Below, piece after piece: positions 49,941 through 56,399 of a stretch of 64,000 nucleotides of DNA. This DNA comes from AC-32 sp038236705. GTDB taxonomy: Bacteria > Actinomycetota > Thermoleophilia > Gaiellales > Gaiellaceae. Every line of letters begins with the position of its first letter. Position 1 is the first letter of the stretch. The notes below the pieces were generated by a model. The model did no database searches, had not been told where the DNA came from, and saw nothing but the letters and a program-made list of their open reading frames with translations. The stretch is taken from positions 29,546-93,545 of the forward strand of contig JBBRZN010000005.1 of NCBI GenBank assembly GCA_038236705.1, read 5' to 3'. Made by a program: the position numbers and the translations under genes.

Positions 49941-51114
49941 CGCCGGCGAGCAGTGACGTGCGCTGCTCCTTGAGCATCTCTCGAGCGATCACGAGACGCT
50001 GGATCTGGTTCGTGCCCTCGTAGATCTGCGTGATCTTGGCGTCGCGCATCATCCGCTCGACCGGGTGCTCCTGGATGTAGCCGTAGCCGCCGAGGATCTG
50101 CACGGCGTCGGTCGTGACCTCCATCGCCACGTCCGTGCAATAGAGCTTGGCCATCGCGGAGATCTTCGTCAGATCGGCTCCGTCGGCGCCCTCGTCGATC
50201 AGCTGCCCGCACTTGTAGAGCAACCCGCGCGCGGCTTCGCACTTCGTCTCCATGTCGGCCAGCGTCGCGGCGATCAGCTGGTGCTCGGCGATCGGCTTGC
50301 CCATCGTCTCGCGCGACTTCGCGTACTCGAGGGCGTAGTCGGTCGCGCCCTGCGCGAGCCCCAGGCCCTGCGCGCCGATTCCGGGACGCGAGCGGTCGAG
50401 GATCCGCATCGCGAGACGGAAGCCCTCGCCTTCCTGGCCGAGCAGGTTGTCGGCCGGGATGCGGCAGTCGTTGAAGAAGATCTCGCCGGTGGTCGAGCCC
50501 GTGATGCCCATCTTGGGCTCGATCCGCCCGACCTCGAAGCCCGGGGCGCTCGCCTCGACGACGACGGCCGAGATGCCGGCGTGCCCGGCGGCGGGGTCGG
50601 TCTTGGCGAAGACGGTGTAGAGCTCGGCGACGCCCGCGTTGGTGATGAACCGCTTCGCGCCGTTCAGGACGTACTCGTCGCCCTCCCGCTTCGCCTCGGT
50701 CCGCATCGCGGCCGAGTCGGAGCCCGAGCCCGGCTCCGTCAGGGCGTAGGCGCCGAGCCACTCGCCGCTCGCAAGCCGGGGCAGCCAGCGCGCCTTCTGC
50801 TCGTCGGTGCCCACGAGCTTGGGGCCGAGCGAGCCGAGCTCCTGCACGGCCAGGAGGAGGCCCGTGGTCGCGCAGACCTTCGAGAGCTCCTCGATCGCGA
50901 CCAGCACCATGAGCGCCCCGGTGCCCGTGCCGCCGTACTCCTCCTCGAACGGGAGCCCGAAGAGGTCGTGCTCGCGGAGCAGCTCGACCATGTCCCAGGG
51001 GAACTCGGCCGACTTGTCGATCTCGGCCGCCCGCGGCGCCACCCGCTCGCGCGCCAGGTCGCGCACGAGAGCCCGGATCTCGCGCTGCTCCTCGGTGAGC
51101 GGGTCGCTCGGCAC
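49933..51114 (-). CDS. Acyl-CoA dehydrogenase
   Basis: 393 residues, full length. ALTEPGSGSD is the flavin/substrate loop, ITNAGVAELYTVFAKT the central sheet, and the catalytic Glu lies in TQIYEGTNQIQRL; ILGGYGYIQEHPVER is the second family signature. It catalyses the FAD-dependent alpha,beta-oxidation of an acyl-CoA; chain length cannot be told. GTG 51114 has TAGACT 6 nt upstream, so it starts its own transcript with ligD-like and the FAD oxidoreductase gene downstream. Confidence 0.95.
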   Translation of the reverse strand: MPSDPLTEEQREIRALVRDLARERVAPRAAEIDKSAEFPWDMVELLREHDLFGLPFEEEYGGTGTGALMVLVAIEELSKVCATTGLLLAVQELGSLGPKLVGTDEQKARWLPRLASGEWLGAYALTEPGSGSDSAAMRTEAKREGDEYVLNGAKRFITNAGVAELYTVFAKTDPAAGHAGISAVVVEASAPGFEVGRIEPKMGITGSTTGEIFFNDCRIPADNLLGQEGEGFRLAMRILDRSRPGIGAQGLGLAQGATDYALEYAKSRETMGKPIAEHQLIAATLADMETKCEAARGLLYKCGQLIDEGADGADLTKISAMAKLYCTDVAMEVTTDAVQILGGYGYIQEHPVERMMRDAKITQIYEGTNQIQRLVIAREMLKEQRTSLLAGVA

Positions 51115-51120
51115 GGCCGG

Positions 51121-51126
51121 AGTCTA
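51121..51126 (-). promoter_or_regulatory. -10 element for the acyl-CoA dehydrogenase operon, leaderless
   Basis: TAGACT on the minus strand ends 6 nt before GTG 51114 and overlaps the lacI-type stop codon. Confidence 0.45.
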
Positions 51127-52182
51127 GCCCCGGGGTGGCGCAGTCGACTCGCGCACCAGGAGCTCCGTCGGCAGAATCACGCGGCGGCGTTTGCGCCGCG
51201 GGCCGGTACCGCGCTCGATGTCCTCGATGAGCCACTGCGCCGCGAGCCGCCCCTTCTCCTCCTGAGGCTGGGCGACGGTCGTCAGGGGAGGCGTCGTGTG
51301 CGCGGCAATGGGGCTGTCGTCGAACCCGACCACCGAAAGGTCGGCCGGAACCGAGATGCCGAGCTCGGCCGCTGCCTGCAGGGCGCCCACGGCGAGCGTG
51401 TCGCTCATGGCGAGGATCGCCGTCGGCGGTTCCCGCTCGCCGAGGAGCTCCAGCGTCGCCTCGCGCGCGCGCTCCGGCGCGTTCGGCCGGCACACGCGGA
51501 CGAGACTCGCATCCCAGGCCTCGCCCAGGCCTTCCTTGTACCCCTCCAGTCGTTCGACGGTCAGATCGAGCTCCCGCTCGCCCTCAACGTCGAGTTCTTG
51601 CGTGAACCTCAGGACAGCCACACGCTCGTGCCCGAGCTCGCGCAGATGCACGGCCGCGCTGCGCGCCCCGGCGCGGTCGTCGATCCCGACGAACGGCGTC
51701 TCCGCACCCCGCGGCTGGTCGACGGTGACCACTGGAAGGCGCCGGGCGAGCGCGGCTTCGACGCGCGGATCGTTCTGCGGCATCGAGTAGACGATGAACC
51801 CGTCAACGGCGGCCTCCCTGACCGTCCGGGCCGCCTCCTCGCAGTAACGGGAGTCGGGAATCAGGAGCAACCCGTTCGGCGCCTCCTCCATCGCGCTCGC
51901 GACCCCGCGCAGGAACGGGGCCTGGGCGGGGTCGGTGAAGGCATAGCCGAGCCGCTCCGCGAAGATCAGGCCGATCGCTCCTGCACGTCCGAGTCGGAGC
52001 CGGCGCGCGGCCGGGTCGGGCCCCGCATAGCCGAGCGCGTCGGCTGCGTCGAGCACCCGCTTGCGCACCTGCTCGGAGACGAGCTCCGGCCTTCCGAACG
52101 CCTGCGAGGCGCTGCCCACGGAGACGCCCGCCCGTTCGGCGACGTCCCGTAGCCGAACCCGCTGGTGCCCGTCCCGCGCCAT
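51124..52182 (-). CDS. LacI-family transcriptional regulator
   Basis: 352 residues. The helix-turn-helix VRLRDVAERAGVSVGSASQA is at about 9-28, the hinge LGYAGPDPAARRLR at about 51-64, and a periplasmic-binding-protein-like sensor domain follows (VDGFIVYSMP, GIDDRAGARSAAVHL, AILAMSDTLAVGAL, VVGFDDSPIA). The effector is probably a sugar, but none is indicated. TAGTAT ends 7 nt before ATG 52182. Two operator-like palindromes lie in the divergent region shared with a 60-codon gene, so autoregulation is likely. Confidence 0.93.
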   Translation of the reverse strand: MARDGHQRVRLRDVAERAGVSVGSASQAFGRPELVSEQVRKRVLDAADALGYAGPDPAARRLRLGRAGAIGLIFAERLGYAFTDPAQAPFLRGVASAMEEAPNGLLLIPDSRYCEEAARTVREAAVDGFIVYSMPQNDPRVEAALARRLPVVTVDQPRGAETPFVGIDDRAGARSAAVHLRELGHERVAVLRFTQELDVEGERELDLTVERLEGYKEGLGEAWDASLVRVCRPNAPERAREATLELLGEREPPTAILAMSDTLAVGALQAAAELGISVPADLSVVGFDDSPIAAHTTPPLTTVAQPQEEKGRLAAQWLIEDIERGTGPRRKRRRVILPTELLVRESTAPPRG

Positions 52183-52189
52183 TACGGGA

Positions 52190-52195
52190 ATACTA
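52190..52195 (-). promoter_or_regulatory. -10 element for the LacI-family gene, leaderless
   Basis: TAGTAT on the minus strand ends 7 nt before ATG 52182. Confidence 0.45.
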
Positions 52196-52203
52196 CGCCG
52201 CGG

Positions 52204-52215
52204 TGAACCGTTTCA
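52204..52215. promoter_or_regulatory. LacI-type operator candidate 1
   Basis: TGAACCGTTTCA is an imperfect palindrome with the central CG typical of LacI-family operators. It overlaps the predicted -35 zone of the regulator gene. Confidence 0.6.
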
Positions 52216-52229
52216 GGTACTGTGCCGAA

Positions 52230-52241
52230 TGAATCGGTTCA
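52230..52241. promoter_or_regulatory. LacI-type operator candidate 2
   Basis: TGAATCGGTTCA shares TGAA-N-CG-N-TTCA with site 1, 26 bp centre to centre. It lies 15 bp before the small divergent gene. Confidence 0.6.
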
Positions 52242-52256
52242 TCGAAAGGAGACGCC

Positions 52257-52439
52257 ATGCTCGATCTGCTCGTAGCAACCGACGCAGTACGCCGACGCAC
52301 GAAGGAATCGCACACGCCGAAGGCGCCGCGGGTCGAGACGCGTAAGCCAGTGCGTCCCAGGCGTTCGGCGCTCCGCTCCACCTCGGCGGCGGCGCTCCGC
52401 GGCCTGGCCGACCTGCTCGAGCCCTCGCCGACGACGTAG
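52257..52439 (+). CDS. Small basic protein divergent from the LacI-family gene
   Basis: 60 residues, Arg- and Lys-rich in the centre (TKESHTPKAPRVETRKPVRP), with a helical end (LRGLADLLEPSP). No family recognised and no cysteines or membrane helix. A strong AAAGGAG ribosome site lies 6 nt before ATG 52257, and the gene is placed downstream of two LacI-type operators, so it is probably expressed and controlled by the regulator. Its stop abuts the convergent DUF1326 gene. Confidence 0.6.
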   Translation: MLDLLVATDAVRRRTKESHTPKAPRVETRKPVRPRRSALRSTSAAALRGLADLLEPSPTT

Positions 52440-53051
52440 CTAGCCCTGGTAGTCGAAGTCGCTCTCGTAGCCGCAGTTGCCGCGGAACGCGAACTCGAGC
52501 TCCCCGTCGCTCACCTCGAGGCTCTCGGCGACGAGCTCGCGCCCGCTGCGCTCGTGGCCGGGGATCACGCAGGTGACCGTCTCGGCGCTCTCGACCGGAC
52601 GCGCGGCGCGCATCTCCACGAAGCCGCCCGCGCGGAACCAGCCGCGGCCGGGCGTGTGCTCGATCTCAATCCGGGCGGGCCGGACCGCGAGCTGCTTGCT
52701 CGCCTTCCAGGCCCACGGGAAATGCTCGACCTGCGTCCCGGGCGCGGTGCCGGTGAAGATCGAGGCCAGGGCCTCACGCTGGCGCTCGTCCGCGCGGTCG
52801 TCCACGTAGAGCACGAAGCTCCAGGGCGAGCCTTCCTCGTCGTCGCTGTAGCGGATCGCGAGCACGACGCCCAGGCCGGCCAGGTCGAGCCCGTCCGCGT
52901 GCCCCTCTACGACTCGCCACGAGAGGGCGCCCAGGCAGATGCCGTAGGTCGAGCGCCCGCCCATGGCGCCGTCGATCCGCCGGCAGGGGCAGATCGCCTC
53001 GCAGTTGCACGACTCGAGGTACGAGCCGGCGACGCGCCAGTCAGCCGCCGT
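52440..53051 (-). CDS. DUF1326-type protein lacking a normal start codon
   Basis: The conserved protein starts AADWRVAGSYLESCNCEAI and continues CPCRRIDGAMGGRSTYGICL to FRGNCGYESDFDYQG, about 203 residues. The CxC/CxxxCPC cluster near the N-terminus is typical of DUF1326. In frame, the codon where Met is expected (53051-53049) is ACG, and no ATG, GTG or TTG occurs between it and an upstream stop. The only ATG is internal, at 52964, after the cysteine cluster. Either ACG (from ATG) is used weakly or the gene has lost its start. It overlaps the end of a VOC tail, so translational coupling to that former gene is likely. Confidence 0.7.
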   Translation of the reverse strand, partial: TAADWRVAGSYLESCNCEAICPCRRIDGAMGGRSTYGICLGALSWRVVEGHADGLDLAGLGVVLAIRYSDDEEGSPWSFVLYVDDRADERQREALASIFTGTAPGTQVEHFPWAWKASKQLAVRPARIEIEHTPGRGWFRAGGFVEMRAARPVESAETVTCVIPGHERSGRELVAESLEVSDGELEFAFRGNCGYESDFDYQG

Positions 53052-53110
53052 GGTGGACCGCCTCGGCGTTGTTGCCGTCGGGGTCGGCGACGAACGTTAG
53101 CCTTGATCCG
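53041..53110 (-). pseudogene. VOC (glyoxalase-fold) C-terminal fragment
   Basis: On the minus strand the last codons read GGSRLTFVADPDGNNAEAVHHGG then stop, in parts: SRLTFVADPDG and NNAEAVHHGG. This is the final strand and metal-ligand region of a VOC domain. No start or upstream half is present; the fabF-like gene ends 18 bp upstream. It is a decapitated remnant that still overlaps the DUF1326 gene. Confidence 0.75.
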
Positions 53111-53128
53111 CCTTCGCCAAAAGTGTGT

Positions 53129-54430
53129 TCACGCGCGCGCAAGCGTACTCGAGTCACCGCCCAGGATCCCCAGCCGATCCGGCCCTTCGACGAACTTGCG
53201 CACGACGAGGGCAGCGTTGTGGCCACCGAATCCGAAGCTGTTGCTGAGAGCGACTTGGACGGGTAGTCGCCGTGCCTCGTTCGGCACACAATCGACGTCA
53301 CAGTCGGGGTCAGGGGTCTCGTAGTTGATCGTTGGCGGCACGATGTCGCGGTTGACCGCGAGGAAGGTGAATGCGGCCTCGACCGCTCCTGCGGCTCCAA
53401 GGCAGTGACCAGTCGCGCCCTTCGTCGCCGAGACTGGAAGCGTCCGGAGCGTGTCCTCGCCTAACGCCAGCTTGAGTGCCCGCGTCTCGATCGCGTCGCC
53501 AAGGCCGGTTGAGCTTGCGTGGGCGTTGACGTGGTCGACGTCGGTCGGAGTGAGCGCTGCGTCGGCGAGCGCAGCCTCGACCGCACGGGCCTGTCCGGCG
53601 CCGAGGGGATCCGGCTCAGTGATGTGGAACGAGTCTGAGCTGACGCCGTAGCCCGCGAGCTCCGCATACACCTTCGCGCCGCGGGCACGCGCGTGCCCCA
53701 GCTCCTCCAGCACGAGGACGGCTGCGCCCTCGCCCATCACGAACCCGTCTCGGTCTGCGTCAAAGGGCCGACTCGCAGCAGCCGGATCGCCGTTTCGGCG
53801 TGAGAGGGCTCGCATCGCCGCGAAGCCCGCAACCGCCAACTCGGTGATCCCCGCCTCGCTCCCCCCGCAAAGCATCACTTCGGCCCGGCCTAGCCGAATG
53901 TCGTCGTACCCCTCGCCCACCGCCATCGCCGACGCGGCACAGGCCGTGCAAGGTGCACCGAGCGGACCGCGCGTCCCCAGCTCCATCGACACCCAACCGG
54001 CCGCCATGTTCGGCATGAACCCGGTCACCAGGCTGGGATGGATCCTTTGAGACTCATCGAGCTCCTGCAGGCAGGCCGCGAGGCTCGCGACTCCACCCTG
54101 CGCGGTCGCGATCGAGGCACCGACCCGATCGGGCTCATTGCCGATCTCCAGCCCTGCGTCGCTCTCGGCCATCCGCGCCGCGGCAACCGCAAACTGCGCA
54201 AAGCGGTCGATCTTGCGGATCGTCTTGCGGTCGAGCCACCGCTCCGGCTCGAACTCGCTCGCCTCACAAGCGATCCGCGCGGAATGGCCCGAGGCGTCGA
54301 AGGCGGTGATCGGACCGCCGGCGCCTTCCCCCGCCAAAAGCCGACGCCAGCTCGTTTCCATGTCCGAGCCGAGCGGTGTAACAGCGCCCAGGCCGGTCAC
54401 CACAACCCGCCGCTCAGCACTCCCTTCCAC
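53129..54430 (-). CDS. Beta-ketoacyl-ACP synthase II (FabF-like)
   Basis: 433 residues. Thiolase-fold condensing enzyme: nucleophile Cys in GAPCTACAASAMA, first His in DHVNAHASSTGLGD and second His in KGATGHCLGAAGAVEA; NSFGFGGHNA is the C-terminal glycine loop. It elongates acyl-ACP. Codon use looks less GC-biased than in neighbours (for example GTTGCTGAGAGC), a possible sign of transfer. Start GTG 54430 has TAGGCT 7 nt upstream. No acyl carrier protein or other fatty acid gene is adjacent, so it may serve a specialised pathway. Confidence 0.93.
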   Translation of the reverse strand: MEGSAERRVVVTGLGAVTPLGSDMETSWRRLLAGEGAGGPITAFDASGHSARIACEASEFEPERWLDRKTIRKIDRFAQFAVAAARMAESDAGLEIGNEPDRVGASIATAQGGVASLAACLQELDESQRIHPSLVTGFMPNMAAGWVSMELGTRGPLGAPCTACAASAMAVGEGYDDIRLGRAEVMLCGGSEAGITELAVAGFAAMRALSRRNGDPAAASRPFDADRDGFVMGEGAAVLVLEELGHARARGAKVYAELAGYGVSSDSFHITEPDPLGAGQARAVEAALADAALTPTDVDHVNAHASSTGLGDAIETRALKLALGEDTLRTLPVSATKGATGHCLGAAGAVEAAFTFLAVNRDIVPPTINYETPDPDCDVDCVPNEARRLPVQVALSNSFGFGGHNAALVVRKFVEGPDRLGILGGDSSTLARA

Positions 54431-54437
54431 TCGGCTG

Positions 54438-54443
54438 AGCCTA
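54438..54443 (-). promoter_or_regulatory. -10 element for the fabF-like gene, leaderless
   Basis: TAGGCT on the minus strand ends 7 nt before GTG 54430. Confidence 0.45.
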
Positions 54444-54505
54444 CGAGAGAATGCTCACGGCGCGCGCCACGACGAGAAGAACGGTGATCGCCGAGAGCGT
54501 GGACG

Positions 54506-55204
54506 TCACCCGCCGCCGGCTCGTAGCGCCCGGCTTGGCGACTCGTCCCGGAGCTGACGCATCGCGGCCCAGCGCGCGGAGAGCGCGGCGGCGTCGAGTC
54601 GTTCGGCTGCATCGAGCGCCTTCGTTGCCCGCTTCGATGTCTTCCGGCCGAAGGCCCCGCTCAACGCCCACTTGCGCGTGAGCCGGACGACGCGCAGCTT
54701 GTCGTCGACCAGGTGGGGAGCCCGCTTTGGATCGAGGTACACGTCGATTGCGAGCTTCTCGACCAGTGCCGGGTCGCTGGGCGTTCCGGTGGCCTGCTCG
54801 AGCCGGTAGGCAATGAGCGAGGCGAGCACCTGTAGTTCCCTCACGCCCGTCCGGACGGCGACCCCGATCGAAACTGCGGTCGAGGTAACCATCACCCATG
54901 GCACCCTTGTGAAGCGGGCGCCGCGAGCCAGTATGCGGACGACGGGCACGGCGAGCACGACGACCCTCTGGATCTCGCCCGCAAACGCCTCCGTGTCGGC
55001 CTCTCCCGCGAGAAGCCGCTTACCGTCGGCGGCCGAGGTGACACGCTCGTTGGTGAGCAGCATGCGGTCGATCGCCTGGTGCGCGAGCCTGCCGACGGTC
55101 TCAACAAGGGCGTCGTTCGCCTTTCTGGCGTTGGCGCCGGCGCCCTTTCCTGCCGACGAGGCACGGTCACGCAACGACCGTGGCGGCATGCTCAGCTGAC
55201 CCAC
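54506..55204 (-). CDS. Conserved hypothetical protein with one hydrophobic segment
   Basis: About 232 residues from GTG 55204 (ATG 55213 adds three). A Lys/Arg/Ala-rich N-half is followed by a moderately hydrophobic stretch (VVVLAVPVVRILARG, VPWVMVTSTAVSIGVAV), then a soluble C-half (LAIDVYLDPKRAPHLVDDKL). I recognise no family; similar sequences seem to occur in actinobacteria. TACGAT lies 7 nt before GTG 55204 and decides the start. It is divergent from the MBL-like gene. Confidence 0.65.
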   Translation of the reverse strand: MGQLSMPPRSLRDRASSAGKGAGANARKANDALVETVGRLAHQAIDRMLLTNERVTSAADGKRLLAGEADTEAFAGEIQRVVVLAVPVVRILARGARFTRVPWVMVTSTAVSIGVAVRTGVRELQVLASLIAYRLEQATGTPSDPALVEKLAIDVYLDPKRAPHLVDDKLRVVRLTRKWALSGAFGRKTSKRATKALDAAERLDAAALSARWAAMRQLRDESPSRALRAGGG

Positions 55205-55211
55205 GGCGGGC

Positions 55212-55217
55212 ATCGTA
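55212..55217 (-). promoter_or_regulatory. -10 element for the 54506-55204 gene, leaderless
   Basis: TACGAT on the minus strand ends 7 nt before GTG 55204 and overlaps the alternative ATG. Confidence 0.4.
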
Positions 55218-55247
55218 GCGCCCGGCGCAGGGACGTCTTGGCCCAGC

Positions 55248-55253
55248 TAACGT
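55248..55253 (+). promoter_or_regulatory. -10 element for the MBL-like gene, leaderless
   Basis: TAACGT ends 6 nt before ATG 55260. Confidence 0.45.
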
Positions 55254-55259
55254 CCGTAG

Positions 55260-55886
55260 ATGGACGGCGTTCGCTTCGTCGACGAGATCGGCTTCGCGCT
55301 CGGCTGGATCGCACCCGAGCCACGCTTCATGCAGCGGACCTCCCACGCCATCGTCTCGCACGGGCGCGTCTGGGTGATCGATCCGGTGGCCGACGAGCGC
55401 GCGCTGAGCCGCGCGTGTGAGCTGGGCGACCCGGCCGGGGTCGTGCAGCTACTCGACCGGCACGGCCGTGACTGCCTTGCCGTCGCCGAGCGCCTGGGCG
55501 TCACACACTTCCAGGTTCCCGATCGGGCTCCACCGGGAGCGCCGTTCCAGGTCTTGCCGCTTCTGCGGCGCCGCTGGTGGCACGAAGTAGCGCTCTGGTA
55601 TCCCGTGGAGCGGACACTCGTTTGCGCCGACGCGGTCGGCACGGCCCAGTACTACCGAGCGCCGCAGGAGCGGCTCGGCGTCTCGCCTGCACTACGGATG
55701 ACGCCGCCACGTCGGCTGCTCGCCCTCGAGCCCGAGCACGTGCTCGTCGGTCACGGCCAGGGGATCCACGCGGATGCGACCGCGGCGCTTCGGGAGGCAG
55801 TCACGCTGGCGCGTCGCCGCACTCCCTCGTGGGCATGGGCCGGCATTCGCGCACACGGACCCTTCCACCGGCGCGCGCCTGGATAG
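55260..55886 (+). CDS. Degenerate metallo-beta-lactamase-fold protein
   Basis: 208 residues. It follows the MBL-fold order (TSHAIVSHGRVWVIDPV, GVVQLLDRHGRDC, LVCADAVGTAQYY, LLALEPEHVLVGHGQGIH), but the HxHxDH zinc motif is replaced by LLDRHGRDC, so hydrolase activity is doubtful. Such proteins are often annotated as MBL-fold hydrolases without known substrate. ATG 55260 is supported by the -10-like hexamer 6 nt upstream. Confidence 0.7.
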   Translation: MDGVRFVDEIGFALGWIAPEPRFMQRTSHAIVSHGRVWVIDPVADERALSRACELGDPAGVVQLLDRHGRDCLAVAERLGVTHFQVPDRAPPGAPFQVLPLLRRRWWHEVALWYPVERTLVCADAVGTAQYYRAPQERLGVSPALRMTPPRRLLALEPEHVLVGHGQGIHADATAALREAVTLARRRTPSWAWAGIRAHGPFHRRAPG

Positions 55887-55941
55887 CCCCGGTGGCGACT
55901 AGCGGCCAAGCTGGAATCAAGATGGTGAACTGACTATCGAG

Positions 55942-55992
55942 CTACCGGATCGAGGGCCTTAGCTCAATGTTTGAAACTAACTATCCGGATCG
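55942..55992. repeat. Direct repeat at the VOC break point
   Basis: CTACCGGATCG (55942-55952) recurs as CTATCCGGATCG (55981-55992), the second copy inside the last codons of the truncated VOC gene. The AT-richer DNA between them contains GGGCCTTAGCTCA (55954-55966), the usual 5' end of a tRNA-Ala, but nothing more of a tRNA. This is a candidate junction of an inserted segment. Confidence 0.55.
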
Positions 55993-56309
55993 TGCACGAA
56001 GGCGCCGTAGTAGCCCGGGGGGTAGATGGTTCGCTGGCCAGGCGGGCCGTTGTCGGTGCCCCCGGCCGCGAGTGCCGCTGCGTAGAACGCCCCGACGGCC
56101 TCGTGGTCGGCGGCCTCGAAGGCGATGTGGATCGGGCCGGACGGCTCGCCCTCGCGGATCCAGAAGGCGGGCTTGCCGTCTCGGCCGAAGCCTCCCACCC
56201 TGCCCTCGAATTCCCTCAGCAGCTCGTAGCCGAGGGGCTCGAGCGCCGCGACGTAGAAGTCCTTGCTGCGCGCGTAGTCGTCGACTTGCAAGCTGACGTG
56301 GTCGATCAT
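55977..56309 (-). pseudogene. VOC-family gene truncated after ...GAFVHDPD
   Basis: 110 residues from ATG 56309: MIDHVSLQVDDYARSKDFYV, then the glyoxalase-type core (GYELLREFEG, FGRDGKPAFWIREG, PIHIAFEAADHEAVGAFY, NGPPGQRTIYPPGYYGAFVHDPD) and Ser-stop. Family members continue DGNNVEAV.H after DPD; that last strand, with a metal-ligand Glu, is missing here. The break coincides with the direct repeat at 55981-55992. A free VOC tail of another copy overlaps its start (ATGA), so two VOC genes were once in tandem. Confidence 0.8.
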
Positions 56310-56356
56310 TCGGCCTCCTCGCGGTCGTGAAAGACGGCTTCCACATTGTTCCCGTC
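56306..56356 (-). pseudogene. Second VOC C-terminal tail without its head
   Basis: DGNNVEAVFHDREEAE and stop, in frame, directly before the ATG of the truncated VOC gene and overlapping it by 4 bp. Upstream of GGAC the homology ends; 44 bp further on the divergent recombinase gene starts. The missing head would lie at the far end of the inserted DNA. Confidence 0.75.
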
Positions 56357-56373
56357 CTGATTGAACACCTTGG

Positions 56374-56379
56374 TAATAT
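56374..56379 (+). promoter_or_regulatory. -10 element of the serine recombinase
   Basis: TAATAT lies 20 bp before ATG 56400, with the ribosome site GAGGAGG between. No clear -35 is seen. Confidence 0.45.
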
Positions 56380-56399
56380 GGAGGACTGAGGAGGAACTC

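Noticed and set aside
53041..53400. Minus-strand open frame of 119 codons ending in a VOC tail
   Set aside because: Only the last 23 codons look like VOC; the rest is antiparallel-frame sequence inside the fabF-like gene.
55954..55966. GGGCCTTAGCTCA as a tRNA-Ala fragment used as attachment site
   Set aside because: Only 13 nt match the 5' end of a tRNA and no further stems follow; kept only as a detail of the VOC junction.
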